Made by a program: the position numbers and the translations under genes
Part shown: piece by piece, positions 15,332 through 24,950 of the stretch
How the letters are laid out: each line of letters opens with the position of its first letter
How positions within the stretch are numbered: the stretch's first letter is position 1
Notes under the pieces: model-generated
Seen by the model: the letters and a program-made list of their open reading frames with translations, nothing else
Databases searched by the model: none
What the model was told of the DNA's origin: nothing
Virus record (IMG/VR): IMGVR_UViG_3300042868_001154
Span: 1 to 29,271 of that record
DNA length: 29,271 nt
From: a virus
Strand: one strand, 5' to 3'

Positions 15332-18300
15332 ATGGCTTGGACTCCTCCTGCTGATGCTATTACAACACCAGCGGCTACTACAGCCAGCGAAACTTCTTGG
15401 ACCCCACCCAGCGATGCAGAAGAGCAGGGGGCTCGCGGGCTGTCTGCTATAGGGCCATCCACCATGCGTGGACTTCGTGGGCTTGTGTCTTTGGGTGGCG
15501 ATGTTATCCCAGCCATGTGGGCTCACGCTATCGGCAATAAGGCTGAAGCAGAAAAGCAAATGCAGGAGGCTGCGGCCTACGGCAAGGAAACTGAAAAGCT
15601 GTATCCATCTGCAATTGGTTCGTATGAGAATATTAAAGGTCTGGGTGACTTCGGTACTTATGTTGTTGAGGCCGTCGGTGAGGCTATACCAACTTTAATC
15701 CCTAGCTTGTTTACTGGTGGTGCTGCGACAGTGGCTGGGCGAGGTGCAGTTGTTGCCGCAAAGATGGCCGCAGAAAAAGCTGCTGTAGCGCAAATAGCTA
15801 AAGGCGCAACCCAAGCGGAAATCAAAGCCGCAGCTATGAAGGCAGGCGTAGCCGCAGCTAATAAAGTAGCCCTGAAGTATCAAGCTACCGGCGCAGTTGC
15901 AGGCTCTGCCGCACAGAACATTCCCGATGTTTTCCAGAATATCTATGAGAAGACAGGCAAGATGGACTTGGGCGCGGCTATTGTGGCCGGTGGGTTTAAC
16001 GCTGCACTAGATGCAATAACCCCAGTTCAGCTACTGCGTAAGGCTACGGCGAGTGGCATATCTCCGAACGAAATCGCTGCGGCTTGGTACAAACGTGCCG
16101 GTAAGGGTCTAGCTAAAGGGTTCGTGACAGAGGGCGGTACTGAGGCAATTCAAGAGATGTCTAGTGCTGCTGCCGAAAAGTTTGTAGACAACAACCTCAA
16201 CTTCTTCACCGAGAAAAACTTTAAACGCTTTCTGGATTCCGGTCTTAAAGGCGGTATCGGCGGCGGAGTCATCACGGGTGCTACAGACGTAGCTTTCGGC
16301 AAGGGGCCAGAGAGAACAGACATTACGAAGAAGACTGGTGACAACACAACCACTATTTCGACTGACACCCCGCTTACACCTGAGCAAAAAGCGCAGATGG
16401 GGGGCACATCTGCTGCTACCAAAGCACCTACACCTACACCGACAGCCAAACAACAGGCTCGGCAAGATACAGTTGAGCAGCGTGCGCAAGTTATTGAAGA
16501 GCAGTATGGAATTACACGGGATGACGCCGTGCGTATGGCTGAGGATGATGTCGCTGCGGAAGAAGCAAAGATCAAAGGACTGTCTACAGAAGCCCCGGAT
16601 ACTCGGGTTAAGACTCGTGCCGTAGAACTTATTGACTCTGGTGTAGAACCCGAGCAGGCGTACGCTACTGCGATGCAGCAAATCCAAGACGAGCTGGAAG
16701 CCGATGCCCAAGCTAAAGAAGAAGGTGCCCTAGATGTTACAGGAACTAAGCCCAAGCCAAGTCGAAAAAGCACTGGAGTGGCTAAGCAACCCATTGCAGT
16801 CGCCCCTGCCGCAGGACCTGAAGCACTTACACGAGATGGAGTGGTTCCTACTGGGGAGGATGTTGGAGTCCCTGCTGTGGGAGAAGAGCAGCAGCCCGGT
16901 GCATTAGCCGAAACTCAATTTATACCGCCAATTGACGCAATAGAAACCGCTACAACCCAAGAAGGAGTCCCTACAAGTGTCATTACGCCCACTCAAGCCA
17001 TCGAAACAAAACCGAAAAAACAAAAAGCAGCAGCCCCAGCCGCAGTAGTAGTCCCTGAAGTACCAAAGGTTGACGTAGCAGCAGCATCTGTTGCAACCGA
17101 CCCGGCTGAAATCCAGCAGCACCTTGATGCCATTGAGACTGAAGGAGCTACGTTGCTATCTAAGGATGGCCGATTCCCCAAGAAGGGGACCGCTAAACGC
17201 ACTCGGCTGGAAGAGATCGGCGCGTTGAAGCGTGACCTGACTGCTAAGCTGCAACCCGCAATAGCCGAAGCCCCTACGCCCACTGGAACCAAGACCGAGC
17301 TATCGGAGGAAGAAAAATACCAAGCACAAGAAGCTGCGATTAAAGCCGATGATGAAGCACTAGAAGCTGCGATTAAAGCTGACGACGAAGCACAAGCAGC
17401 ATGGGAGGCTAAGAAAGCTAGAGTTGAAAGTATGGGTGTACAAGCTGCCCGTACAGCATTTGACCAAAAAGATGATCCTGAACATGGTGGCGATATCAAC
17501 CGGGCTATTGAAGCGTACAGTGGCAATCTTGGAGACACACTAGCCGAAACACGTACAGAACGTGGGGAGCAGCCCAACGAACGAGACTCGCTAAATGATG
17601 CCGCAGACCGTGCGTTTAATGCTGAAATAGAGAAACTTAAAGCCAAAGCCCCTGCGCCCACTGAAGCCAAGACCGAAGCCAAGACCGAAGCCAAGACCGA
17701 AGCCAAAGAACCTGATGATTGGTACAGTTTTGTTGATGATGCTAAAGAACAAGCAGAGCAGGAACTTGCTGAAGAAAGAGAAGGCGGAGGTGGGGCACGG
17801 GAGTATGAAGGGTATGTTCGTGATGTTAGCAAGAGCCCGTTTGTGCAAGCTCCCCCGTCCAGAATTGGCCCCTTGCTCAACGCTGAGCTTGCAGAGGAGC
17901 AGCGGAAGCGCCGTGCGCCTAGTGCTACAGAAGAAAAGGCTGCGGCCAAGGCTAAGGAAAAAGCTGAACTTGCCTCTAAGGAAGAGCAAGAAAAAGCCGC
18001 CGCTACTGAACGCGATGCGGAAGCTGAAAAACGAGCTGGTGCTATTGACGTAGTGGCTATGGCCCCACAAATTCTTGGTGCGCTCCAAGAGATCGCCAAG
18101 TCCAAGGCATTCCCGGAAAGCATCAGAAAGGATGCTGAGCGGTACCTTAAAGAAATCGCCAGAGCAAGCAAAGAGAACGAAGCCCCAGAAGGCAGTCTTG
18201 AGCCTGCGTACCATTTCGTCGTTGCGCAAGCTAGCAAACCCCGGTTCATGAGAACTGGCATTAAATCACTCCCATCTATCGGCAAAGACAAAGTTCAGGC

Positions 18301-21300
18301 TATTGTGGACTTGCTGGTTGCTCGTTGGAAGAACGCCCCTACGGTTGTGGTTGCCGACAATATTAACGATGCAGTAGTACCAGAAGCACTGCAAAAAGCT
18401 GACGCGGAGGCTAAGGCTAAGGGTGCTACGGGTGTACCTGCTGGTGTCTTCTACAAGGGCAAGGTCTACATTTTTGCCGACCAGATGAAGAGCCCCACTG
18501 AGACGATCAGAACTCTGTTCCATGAGTCGCTCGGCCACTTTGGCTTGCGTGGTGTATTCGGTGCAGACCTTAAGCCTATTCTCGAACAGGTTGCTCGTGA
18601 CCACAAAAAGCAGATCGAGGCTATCGGCGAGAAGTACGGCCTTGACCTGAGCAAAGAAGAAGACGTGCTGGAGGCAGCGGAAGAAGTCCTAGCCAACCTA
18701 GCGCAGACCAAGCCTACTATGGGTGTGGTGCAACGTGCAATAGCTGCTGTGCGTAGATTCATGCGCCGTGTTGGTATGGACGTAACCCTGTCTAATAATG
18801 ACCTGATCGCTAACTACATCCTCCCAGCCCGTGCCTTTGTTGAAGGTCAGCGTATTGATCGTGTAGTGGATGGCGCACCGGGCTTTATGCGTACCGAGGA
18901 AGAAGCTGAGCTGACTCCTGAAGAAGAGAAGGTGCGCAAGGATACTGTTCGCAATGAGCAGCAAATTGAGATGGATGTGAAGAAGGCGCAGTTCAAGTTT
19001 GCAGAGTCTGCAAAGGCACAGAAAGCAGCCGAAGGGGTATCTGCACTTCAGATGGCTAAGGACCCGCGCAAGTCTATCCCAGCTATGCGGGCTCTATGGA
19101 AGTGGGCTACGAGATCGCAGCGTAAAGTATTGGCTAATGCAGTACCAACAGGGTTCTTGGTTGACTGGGTCGGCGGCGCAATCCCCGAGATGAAGAACAC
19201 CTACACGCTGCTGCAACGCATGGGTGGTATGACTGACCAACTTCTGAACGCTACAGGTGAACTCACGAACGAAGTAAACCGCGCCTTCCAAGCAGACGAA
19301 ACACTGCGGGGTAAGTTGGACAAAATAACTTCCGTAGCTACTCTAGCTAAGATAGACCCAGCAGAAATTGACACTGCTGAACGAAGCGGAGACCTAGACA
19401 AGGCATGGAAAGAGCTTGGCCCTGAAGGTCAAAAAGTCTACAAGCGTATTCGAAACCACTTCGATGTGTTGTCCAAGTATCTGTCTAAGCTGTTGGATGA
19501 CCAAGTTGCTAGCCTAAACATTACGCCGGAAGAAAAATCCAACCTGACTAAGAAAATTCGAGCTACGTTCGAGCGCGGCAGTCGGATTAACCCGTACTTT
19601 GCTTTGGTGCGCAATGGTGATTTTTGGTTATCTATGGGTTCCGGCGAAAACCGCTTGTTCTTTATGGGCGAGACTGAAGCAGAACGTGATAGTGTTGCTC
19701 GGGAGTTTGCTGCTGAGAAGATTAAGCGCAAGGATGGGGAGTCTGATGCCGCATACAACAAACGTGTGGACGAGAAACTAGCTGAACTTGAGAAAGATAG
19801 TGAGTTCGAAATGGGGGATGACATTACGTCACTGCGTAATAAACCGTACTTCCAAGGCCAGAGCACAATGCTCAGTGGTGTATTTGACGCCATCGACGGC
19901 ATTAACTTTGCCGACCCCGAAGCAAGCGCGATGTTGAAGGACTCTATCTACCAGACGTTCCTAGAGACGATGCCTGACCAGAGTTTCCGCAAGCAGTTTA
20001 TCCACCGTAAGGGTGTTGCTGGCTTCCGTGTCGATGTGCTCCAGAACACTGCCCATACTTCCGCACGTATGGCTACACAGCTTGCTCGCATCAAGTACTC
20101 TCCACTCCTGCGCAATTCGCTGTCGGCAGCAAAGGACTCTATCCGGGGACGTAGGGCGCTCGACCCGTTCGTTGACGCTATGGCTGCTCGTGTAGATCAC
20201 GCACTTACACCCAAGGTAAAGTCAACAGCCTCTGATGTGGTTAGTGCGCTCAACAAGGCGTCGTTCATCTACTACCTGAGCGGTGCATCTTCTGCGCTAT
20301 TGCAACCTCTGAGCATTCTACAAACAGGTATGCCCGTGTTATCAAAGTACGGTGTAGTTGCTGCTACTCGTGAAATGGGTAGTATGTTCAAAGTGTGGAA
20401 CCAAGTCGGCGCATATAAAACTAATCTGGATGGGTCAAAATCTTGGGTGGCCCCGTCAATCCTGTATGGTAGTGATATGACTCCGTTGGAACGCAAGGCT
20501 TACAGAGCAGCAGCCGAACGTGGCCTCTTTGCTTCTACCCAAGCTGCGTCTGTGTTTGAGTACAAAGCTACGCCGACTGAAAAACTTCAGGGGCCTAAAG
20601 AGAAGTTCGCTCGTGGTACTGTGGATGCGCTGGTACTCGGTGGGCTGATGAACTCTTCGGAACGTCTGTCTAGGGAGCTAGTGTGGAAAAGCTCATTCCG
20701 GCTGAACATGAAGAAGCACGGTGACTTTACTCGTGCAGTAAACCAATCTGTAGACGATACGAACGAGTCACTTGGCGATTACGGTGAGAGTGCTCGACCT
20801 GTGTTTATGAATGGGTTAGGCGGTAAGTTACTGACGCAGTTCATGATGTACCCGCTGACCATCACTGCGTTCTTGGTGAAAAACTTTAGGGACATGATTA
20901 AACCAATGAGTGGCGGTACCCGTGCTGAAGCCTGCCATAAGTTCTTTGGGGCTCTGGGCGCTACTTACGTGCTCGCTGGCATTACTGGCTTGCCTATGTT
21001 TAGTACAGTGATGGGCATGATTGGTGCTGCATGGGAGCAGTTAAAAGACGATGACTGGCCTGAAGAAATGCGTGCCCTAGGCTTCGAAGCATGGTGGGCA
21101 AATATATGGCTGCATGAACAACTCGGTGAGACAAAGATTGATGGCGTAGCGTTGTCAGACCTCATTCTCCGGGGTCCTGTAAATGCGTTTACTGGAGTCG
21201 ATATAGCTGGTCGTACTGGCGCCAACAACCTTTGGTTCCGAGACTCGAAAGAGAGTGGCACTATTCGGGAGAGCATAACTGCAACGGCGCTGGAAAAAGC

Positions 21301-21877
21301 TGGACCGTCGGCGAATATGATCTTGTCCGCAGCGGACGGAGTCGATGCTGCCTTCCAAGGTGACTACGCCAAAGCGGTGAAAAAATGGGCACCTGCCGGG
21401 TTCCGTAATTTCATCACTGCTCACGAGTTAGTTACCGAGGGTGCTAAGAACAACAAGGGCCAAGAAGTCCTGTCAAAAGATTCTGTCAGCACGGGCATGG
21501 CAATCGCGCAGGTTATTGGGTTCCGGCCTGACCTTCTTGCGGATACACAGTCTGTTGCGTTCAAGGTTATTGGTGCTGAGCAAAAAATCTTGCAGGAAGA
21601 GAATAAACTGCTGGATAGGCTGGACAGAGAGTATCGGAACAACAATGTCGATGCGTATATAAAACTGTTCGATAAAGTGGATGCGTTCAACAAGAAGTAT
21701 CCATCGCACGCAATTGATGAGGATAAGATATCTAATTCGCTGCTGAAGCGTGAAGAGCTACGGGGCATGTCATACCACGGTGTTGTACCTACTGAGCGTA
21801 ACGTGGTAAATATAGGCGCAATGAAACACGTGGGTGAGCGGGCTGCGGAAGCTGAGCGTAAAAGCAAAGGCCAATAA
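15332..21877 (+). CDS. Giant ejection-type virion protein with putative HExxxH metalloprotease domain
   Basis: A 2181-residue protein, AAGGA six bases before its ATG. The N-terminus has two WTPP repeats. Residues about 90-330 are Ala/Gly-rich, membrane-active-looking helices (IPSLFTGGAATVAG; EGGTEAIQEMSSAAAEKF; GLKGGIGGGVITGATDVAFG). Residues about 350-900 are acidic/basic low complexity with EAAIKADDEA and TEAK repeats. A folded block follows with HESLGHFGLRG at 1064-1074 (HExxxH) and AAEEVLANLAQ at 1115-1125. The spacing resembles zincins where a later Glu is the third zinc ligand (dipeptidyl peptidase III uses HELLGH and EE). The long C-terminal part includes FRKQFIHRKGVAGF (about 1552) and hydrophobic spans at about 1835-1900. 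Large multi-domain proteins like this are packed in virions and ejected. Last gene of the block, followed by a terminator hairpin. Confidence 0.8.
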   Translation: MAWTPPADAITTPAATTASETSWTPPSDAEEQGARGLSAIGPSTMRGLRGLVSLGGDVIPAMWAHAIGNKAEAEKQMQEAAAYGKETEKLYPSAIGSYENIKGLGDFGTYVVEAVGEAIPTLIPSLFTGGAATVAGRGAVVAAKMAAEKAAVAQIAKGATQAEIKAAAMKAGVAAANKVALKYQATGAVAGSAAQNIPDVFQNIYEKTGKMDLGAAIVAGGFNAALDAITPVQLLRKATASGISPNEIAAAWYKRAGKGLAKGFVTEGGTEAIQEMSSAAAEKFVDNNLNFFTEKNFKRFLDSGLKGGIGGGVITGATDVAFGKGPERTDITKKTGDNTTTISTDTPLTPEQKAQMGGTSAATKAPTPTPTAKQQARQDTVEQRAQVIEEQYGITRDDAVRMAEDDVAAEEAKIKGLSTEAPDTRVKTRAVELIDSGVEPEQAYATAMQQIQDELEADAQAKEEGALDVTGTKPKPSRKSTGVAKQPIAVAPAAGPEALTRDGVVPTGEDVGVPAVGEEQQPGALAETQFIPPIDAIETATTQEGVPTSVITPTQAIETKPKKQKAAAPAAVVVPEVPKVDVAAASVATDPAEIQQHLDAIETEGATLLSKDGRFPKKGTAKRTRLEEIGALKRDLTAKLQPAIAEAPTPTGTKTELSEEEKYQAQEAAIKADDEALEAAIKADDEAQAAWEAKKARVESMGVQAARTAFDQKDDPEHGGDINRAIEAYSGNLGDTLAETRTERGEQPNERDSLNDAADRAFNAEIEKLKAKAPAPTEAKTEAKTEAKTEAKEPDDWYSFVDDAKEQAEQELAEEREGGGGAREYEGYVRDVSKSPFVQAPPSRIGPLLNAELAEEQRKRRAPSATEEKAAAKAKEKAELASKEEQEKAAATERDAEAEKRAGAIDVVAMAPQILGALQEIAKSKAFPESIRKDAERYLKEIARASKENEAPEGSLEPAYHFVVAQASKPRFMRTGIKSLPSIGKDKVQAIVDLLVARWKNAPTVVVADNINDAVVPEALQKADAEAKAKGATGVPAGVFYKGKVYIFADQMKSPTETIRTLFHESLGHFGLRGVFGADLKPILEQVARDHKKQIEAIGEKYGLDLSKEEDVLEAAEEVLANLAQTKPTMGVVQRAIAAVRRFMRRVGMDVTLSNNDLIANYILPARAFVEGQRIDRVVDGAPGFMRTEEEAELTPEEEKVRKDTVRNEQQIEMDVKKAQFKFAESAKAQKAAEGVSALQMAKDPRKSIPAMRALWKWATRSQRKVLANAVPTGFLVDWVGGAIPEMKNTYTLLQRMGGMTDQLLNATGELTNEVNRAFQADETLRGKLDKITSVATLAKIDPAEIDTAERSGDLDKAWKELGPEGQKVYKRIRNHFDVLSKYLSKLLDDQVASLNITPEEKSNLTKKIRATFERGSRINPYFALVRNGDFWLSMGSGENRLFFMGETEAERDSVAREFAAEKIKRKDGESDAAYNKRVDEKLAELEKDSEFEMGDDITSLRNKPYFQGQSTMLSGVFDAIDGINFADPEASAMLKDSIYQTFLETMPDQSFRKQFIHRKGVAGFRVDVLQNTAHTSARMATQLARIKYSPLLRNSLSAAKDSIRGRRALDPFVDAMAARVDHALTPKVKSTASDVVSALNKASFIYYLSGASSALLQPLSILQTGMPVLSKYGVVAATREMGSMFKVWNQVGAYKTNLDGSKSWVAPSILYGSDMTPLERKAYRAAAERGLFASTQAASVFEYKATPTEKLQGPKEKFARGTVDALVLGGLMNSSERLSRELVWKSSFRLNMKKHGDFTRAVNQSVDDTNESLGDYGESARPVFMNGLGGKLLTQFMMYPLTITAFLVKNFRDMIKPMSGGTRAEACHKFFGALGATYVLAGITGLPMFSTVMGMIGAAWEQLKDDDWPEEMRALGFEAWWANIWLHEQLGETKIDGVALSDLILRGPVNAFTGVDIAGRTGANNLWFRDSKESGTIRESITATALEKAGPSANMILSAADGVDAAFQGDYAKAVKKWAPAGFRNFITAHELVTEGAKNNKGQEVLSKDSVSTGMAIAQVIGFRPDLLADTQSVAFKVIGAEQKILQEENKLLDRLDREYRNNNVDAYIKLFDKVDAFNKKYPSHAIDEDKISNSLLKREELRGMSYHGVVPTERNVVNIGAMKHVGERAAEAERKSKGQ
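17330..17395 (+). repeat. Two tandem 33-bp repeats in the giant protein gene
   Basis: Units 17330-17362 and 17363-17395 encode EAAIKADDEAL and EAAIKADDEAQ in frame. They differ at a few, mostly silent positions. Confidence 0.85.
17663..17707 (+). repeat. Perfect 12-bp tandem repeat coding (TEAK)n
   Basis: The unit GAAGCCAAGACC occurs in tandem from 17663 to 17698, with a fourth partial unit at 17699-17707. It encodes TEAKTEAKTEAKTEAKEP inside the charged linker of the giant virion protein. Perfect identity suggests slippage-type expansion; the number of units probably varies between relatives. Confidence 0.9.
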
Positions 21878-21880
21878 AAA

Positions 21881-21901
21881 ACCCCCGGTCTTGCCGGGGG
21901 T
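21881..21901 (-). terminator. Intrinsic terminator hairpin between convergent operons
   Basis: An 8-bp stem, ACCCCCGG (21881-21888) with CCGGGGGT (21894-21901), and a 5-base loop. Read on the minus strand, the stem is followed by TTTTTATT, formed by the A-run at 21876-21881. So it is a classical Rho-independent terminator for the leftward early operon. On the plus strand it follows the stop of the giant gene by three bases but is followed by TAAAG, without a U-run; it may still pause or protect the late transcript end. Confidence 0.85.
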
Positions 21902-21933
21902 AAAGATGGTATCAACTGCGTGGTCAGTGTAAC

Positions 21934-22128
21934 TCAAGTTCGCCAGACGCGCAGTCCTTTCACCCCTTCAACGATTACCACCTGCATGATGACTTCTATC
22001 TTCAGTCGGTGGGTTGTCTCTAGGATGGACAGCTTAGCTGCGCGGTGGTCGATGCAGGGTACAAAGAACGAGTACCCCTTACGAAACTTTGCCCAGTTAA
22101 TCTGATACGAGACTGTCTCTATCTTCAT
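21934..22128 (-). CDS. Small conserved-looking phage protein
   Basis: A 64-residue ORF, last in the leftward operon, overlapping the end of the primase-helicase gene by 32 bases and ending about 30 bases before the terminator. The sequence WAKFRKGYSFFVPCIDHRAAKLSILETTHRLKIEVIMQVVIVEGVKGLRVWRT has a pattern (a K-x-G-x-S-FFVPC-x-D block, a basic helix, then short strands) that I recognise from small genes of other environmental phages, with no assigned function. No clear Shine-Dalgarno sequence is seen (CAGCGCGA before the ATG), so translation may depend on coupling to the upstream gene. Confidence 0.65.
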   Translation of the reverse strand: MKIETVSYQINWAKFRKGYSFFVPCIDHRAAKLSILETTHRLKIEVIMQVVIVEGVKGLRVWRT

Positions 22129-24943
22129 TCGCGCTGAGTATTGCGTCTACTTGCAGGAACTCAGAGTTTGCAGCATCGAACTTGAGCACGCGCACTGCTG
22201 GGGATACAACCTTCATGCCCTTAGCCATACGCTTGTTAGTTGCCTCCATAAATATTTTTAACTCGCCAAGTTTTGCTAGTAGTGCCTTGTAGTTGATCTG
22301 CCGCTCAATGCAGAAGTCTTTAAACTTCTTGGCCGAAATGTACAGGTGCTTTGTGTCTGGCTCGATACGGATAAGCAACTCACCCCGTGGCTCTAGGGTC
22401 GGCATCGCGGACAGACTACTTCGTGCATCCACTTCACCATTAACCACCAGCGTATTCATGATATGAGAGTTGATGAACTCGCCGAGGGCCGAGACTGGTG
22501 AGGACGTAGGGGGCTTAACATCGTGGCGCATATCAGCCAGCATTGTCTTCAGCCATGCGTACACAGCAGCCATATCGTAGTCGTGCAGACCGAGGTTCCT
22601 AGCGATCAAACCACCAGCAATATTGCACGCAGCTTGTGCCGACCAGAAACGCTCTCGGCTAGTGAACTGTACTTCCTTGTCGATGCGAGCCTGTACCTTC
22701 TTGACCAGCTCTTTCGCTTCCTCAAGGTTGTTGAGCAGCCAGCTAATATAGATTTCACCAGCGTGCCCATAGTTCTCCAGAAGCTGATGGTCAAACATCT
22801 CTTTGCCTAGGGCCACGCCGATAACGTCGTTGGGCTCAATCTTGTACTCCATCAAGCGCACGGACTCACCATCTGGCGTGTTCTTGAACATGGACAGCTT
22901 CTCATGAAAGCTAGCGTTGGCGGAGGCCAGTGTCATGTTCTGCCATGAGGTGTTGTTCAAACGCAGTGCGTTGGTTGAGCCGGTCATACGGTTCTTGCCT
23001 CGACCATGACTGATGCCGTAAGCCAAGTCCGAGAACTCTTTGGGCAGCATGTTTGTGATCTCGTCAATCGTATTGGGCAGGTTGTTCATCACACCCAACT
23101 GCTGCATCTTGGCGTTGAGCGTGTCCTTCTCGATTGCCATCAGCTCCTTGGGTTGCCCATACACACTATTGCACATACGCAAGATAGTGGACTTACCCGA
23201 ACCTGCCATCTCGTAGATCACGTTGATGATCGCACCGTCCAAGCCAGTAAACTTTATAAGTGGTGAACCGAATGCTGTCAGTGCTGCAAACGCATGGGGC
23301 TCCATACCGGGCCGAGCGTATAGATTGAACACTTCCTTCCACTTCTCGAAGTCACCCTTAGCGTGAATCTTCTCTGCAAAGAACTCTGTTGCCGCAGTCG
23401 GCGGGCTGTAGAACGTGCCGTCCTTAGTGATCTCCCTATCCCCCATGATGAACTTACTGTCACCCTCTACCCAACCAAATTGTGTTCTCATAATGTCTGC
23501 TTTCTTTGTATATTGCATGTTCTTGACGAACGTAATTACGTATGTCGCTAAATTCTCGTACTGCTTGTGGTGCGCCATCACACCTTGCTGGGCTAACGCT
23601 TTACGCAACTCATCCTTGGATGAAATGGCTGCTGTAGATATTGCAAACTCTCTGACCCCATCGTGAGGTAGGTGCAGCCTGAACAGGATAACTTCCCCTG
23701 CTGCCGGGTCTCTCATCCGCTTGACCACATAAAAATCGTGTTCGTAAACCAGCTCTGGGTCTGACTCCTCTTCCGCAGGCTTGCGGTATATGCCGCCGTT
23801 CTTGCCACGGAAAAATGGAAATGGATACTCAGGTATCGTTACTATCTCTATGCCGTCTTCGGTCTCAACTAAAACTTCGTCGTCGTCAGCTTCTTCTATC
23901 TCGGTACCCAGAACGATGGGAGATTTAATTTGACCTTTGTGTACACACTTGTCACAGCCACCGGGTCGCAGCTTTTCAAATGTCTCACAGCGATGAGGCC
24001 CGCCGTTCTTAACAATGTTATCCACCTTGCGCTCGACTTCACGAATGTCGTAGCCTGCATGGCCCTCAGACATCTTCTGCGCAGCTTTGTCCTTGTCGAT
24101 ACAGAACGCAGTGATCGAGAGCGCCGAGCGCCACAGCGGCTCCTCTAGCGTCGCCTGATTCTCAAAGCAATACATGAGTTGGTCGCAACCTTCTCCTGCC
24201 ACTGCCGACTTAATCATGATCGTCTTGAACCGCTTAACCTTGTTCCCCATCAACGCTTCCATCATGGGACTCATTGCGCGAGGAATAAAGTCTGGGCGCT
24301 CAGGCTTGGGGTCGGCTGCACCGAGCAGCCCTTTCATCTCTGCGTAGGGTATACGGTCGCTCTGGTCGTTGATTACCTCAACGAGCTTTGGTTCTGTCTG
24401 CTTGAAGTTGAACGTGCCGGGAATACGCAGGATGCGCGATGCTTCGAAGACTGATGGGTCCACGATGAAGCACTGCTCAACGCACAATTCTCGGAGTCGG
24501 TCGGCAAGAGGTTCCCACTCTGCACGGGAGACCACCTCTTCAAGTAGCCAGTATGCGTGAATCCCATAACCGGAACTCACTAGGATTGGTCGGGGTAAGC
24601 TGACTGCCTTGCAAAACTTTTGGAACTCGCTAAGCCCTGTTGCTTGGTCGATGTATCCCTTGATGACGCCGTTCTCATCTGGTACTGCCTTTGAGGGGCC
24701 GCAGTCGATGTCCATCCATAGTGCGCGGAAGTGCAGAGCATTAGCGTGTGTCCTGTTATTCAGGAGGCCGTACTTGGCACATCCAAAATAAGCATCGACT
24801 TGCTTCGCTACCAGCTTCTCTACTATCGCATCAAGTTCTTCCCTAGTATCTACAAACTTTTGGTCTGGGTACCGCCCAATCCCCATCACGCAGTACCGCC
24901 CTTCTGGAGGCAATACAGCATCTAGCAGATCAAAATCGGACAT
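22097..24943 (-). CDS. Primase-helicase fusion (AEP/PrimPol-type primase plus SF3-like/DUF927-type helicase)
   Basis: Start taken at 24943 (MSDFDLLDAVLPPEGRYCVMGIG), seven bases after the stop of the HTH gene; an in-frame Met 20 codons upstream lies inside that gene. 948 residues. N-terminal primase: ALWMDIDCG with the D-x-D metal pair at D78 and D80, SSGYGIHAYWLLEE with H129, and SRILRIPGTFNFK near 169-181. This is the three-motif order of archaeo-eukaryotic-type primases. A Cys-containing region (CETFEKLRPGGCDKCVHKG) may bind zinc. Helicase domain: Walker A EMAGSGKST at 578-586, Walker B-like NTIDEITNM with D627 and E628, and TLASANASF near 670. The protein should prime and unwind the phage origin or fork. 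It is central to the leftward replication operon. Confidence 0.85.
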   Translation of the reverse strand: MSDFDLLDAVLPPEGRYCVMGIGRYPDQKFVDTREELDAIVEKLVAKQVDAYFGCAKYGLLNNRTHANALHFRALWMDIDCGPSKAVPDENGVIKGYIDQATGLSEFQKFCKAVSLPRPILVSSGYGIHAYWLLEEVVSRAEWEPLADRLRELCVEQCFIVDPSVFEASRILRIPGTFNFKQTEPKLVEVINDQSDRIPYAEMKGLLGAADPKPERPDFIPRAMSPMMEALMGNKVKRFKTIMIKSAVAGEGCDQLMYCFENQATLEEPLWRSALSITAFCIDKDKAAQKMSEGHAGYDIREVERKVDNIVKNGGPHRCETFEKLRPGGCDKCVHKGQIKSPIVLGTEIEEADDDEVLVETEDGIEIVTIPEYPFPFFRGKNGGIYRKPAEEESDPELVYEHDFYVVKRMRDPAAGEVILFRLHLPHDGVREFAISTAAISSKDELRKALAQQGVMAHHKQYENLATYVITFVKNMQYTKKADIMRTQFGWVEGDSKFIMGDREITKDGTFYSPPTAATEFFAEKIHAKGDFEKWKEVFNLYARPGMEPHAFAALTAFGSPLIKFTGLDGAIINVIYEMAGSGKSTILRMCNSVYGQPKELMAIEKDTLNAKMQQLGVMNNLPNTIDEITNMLPKEFSDLAYGISHGRGKNRMTGSTNALRLNNTSWQNMTLASANASFHEKLSMFKNTPDGESVRLMEYKIEPNDVIGVALGKEMFDHQLLENYGHAGEIYISWLLNNLEEAKELVKKVQARIDKEVQFTSRERFWSAQAACNIAGGLIARNLGLHDYDMAAVYAWLKTMLADMRHDVKPPTSSPVSALGEFINSHIMNTLVVNGEVDARSSLSAMPTLEPRGELLIRIEPDTKHLYISAKKFKDFCIERQINYKALLAKLGELKIFMEATNKRMAKGMKVVSPAVRVLKFDAANSEFLQVDAILSANEDRDSLVSD

Positions 24944-24950
24944 GTGTGTT

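Noticed and set aside
16993-18291. 432-codon minus-strand ORF opposite the giant protein gene
   Set aside because: Ser/Ala-rich antisense image of the Glu/Ala/Lys-rich linker; the plus-strand reading is supported by operon continuity and motifs on both sides.
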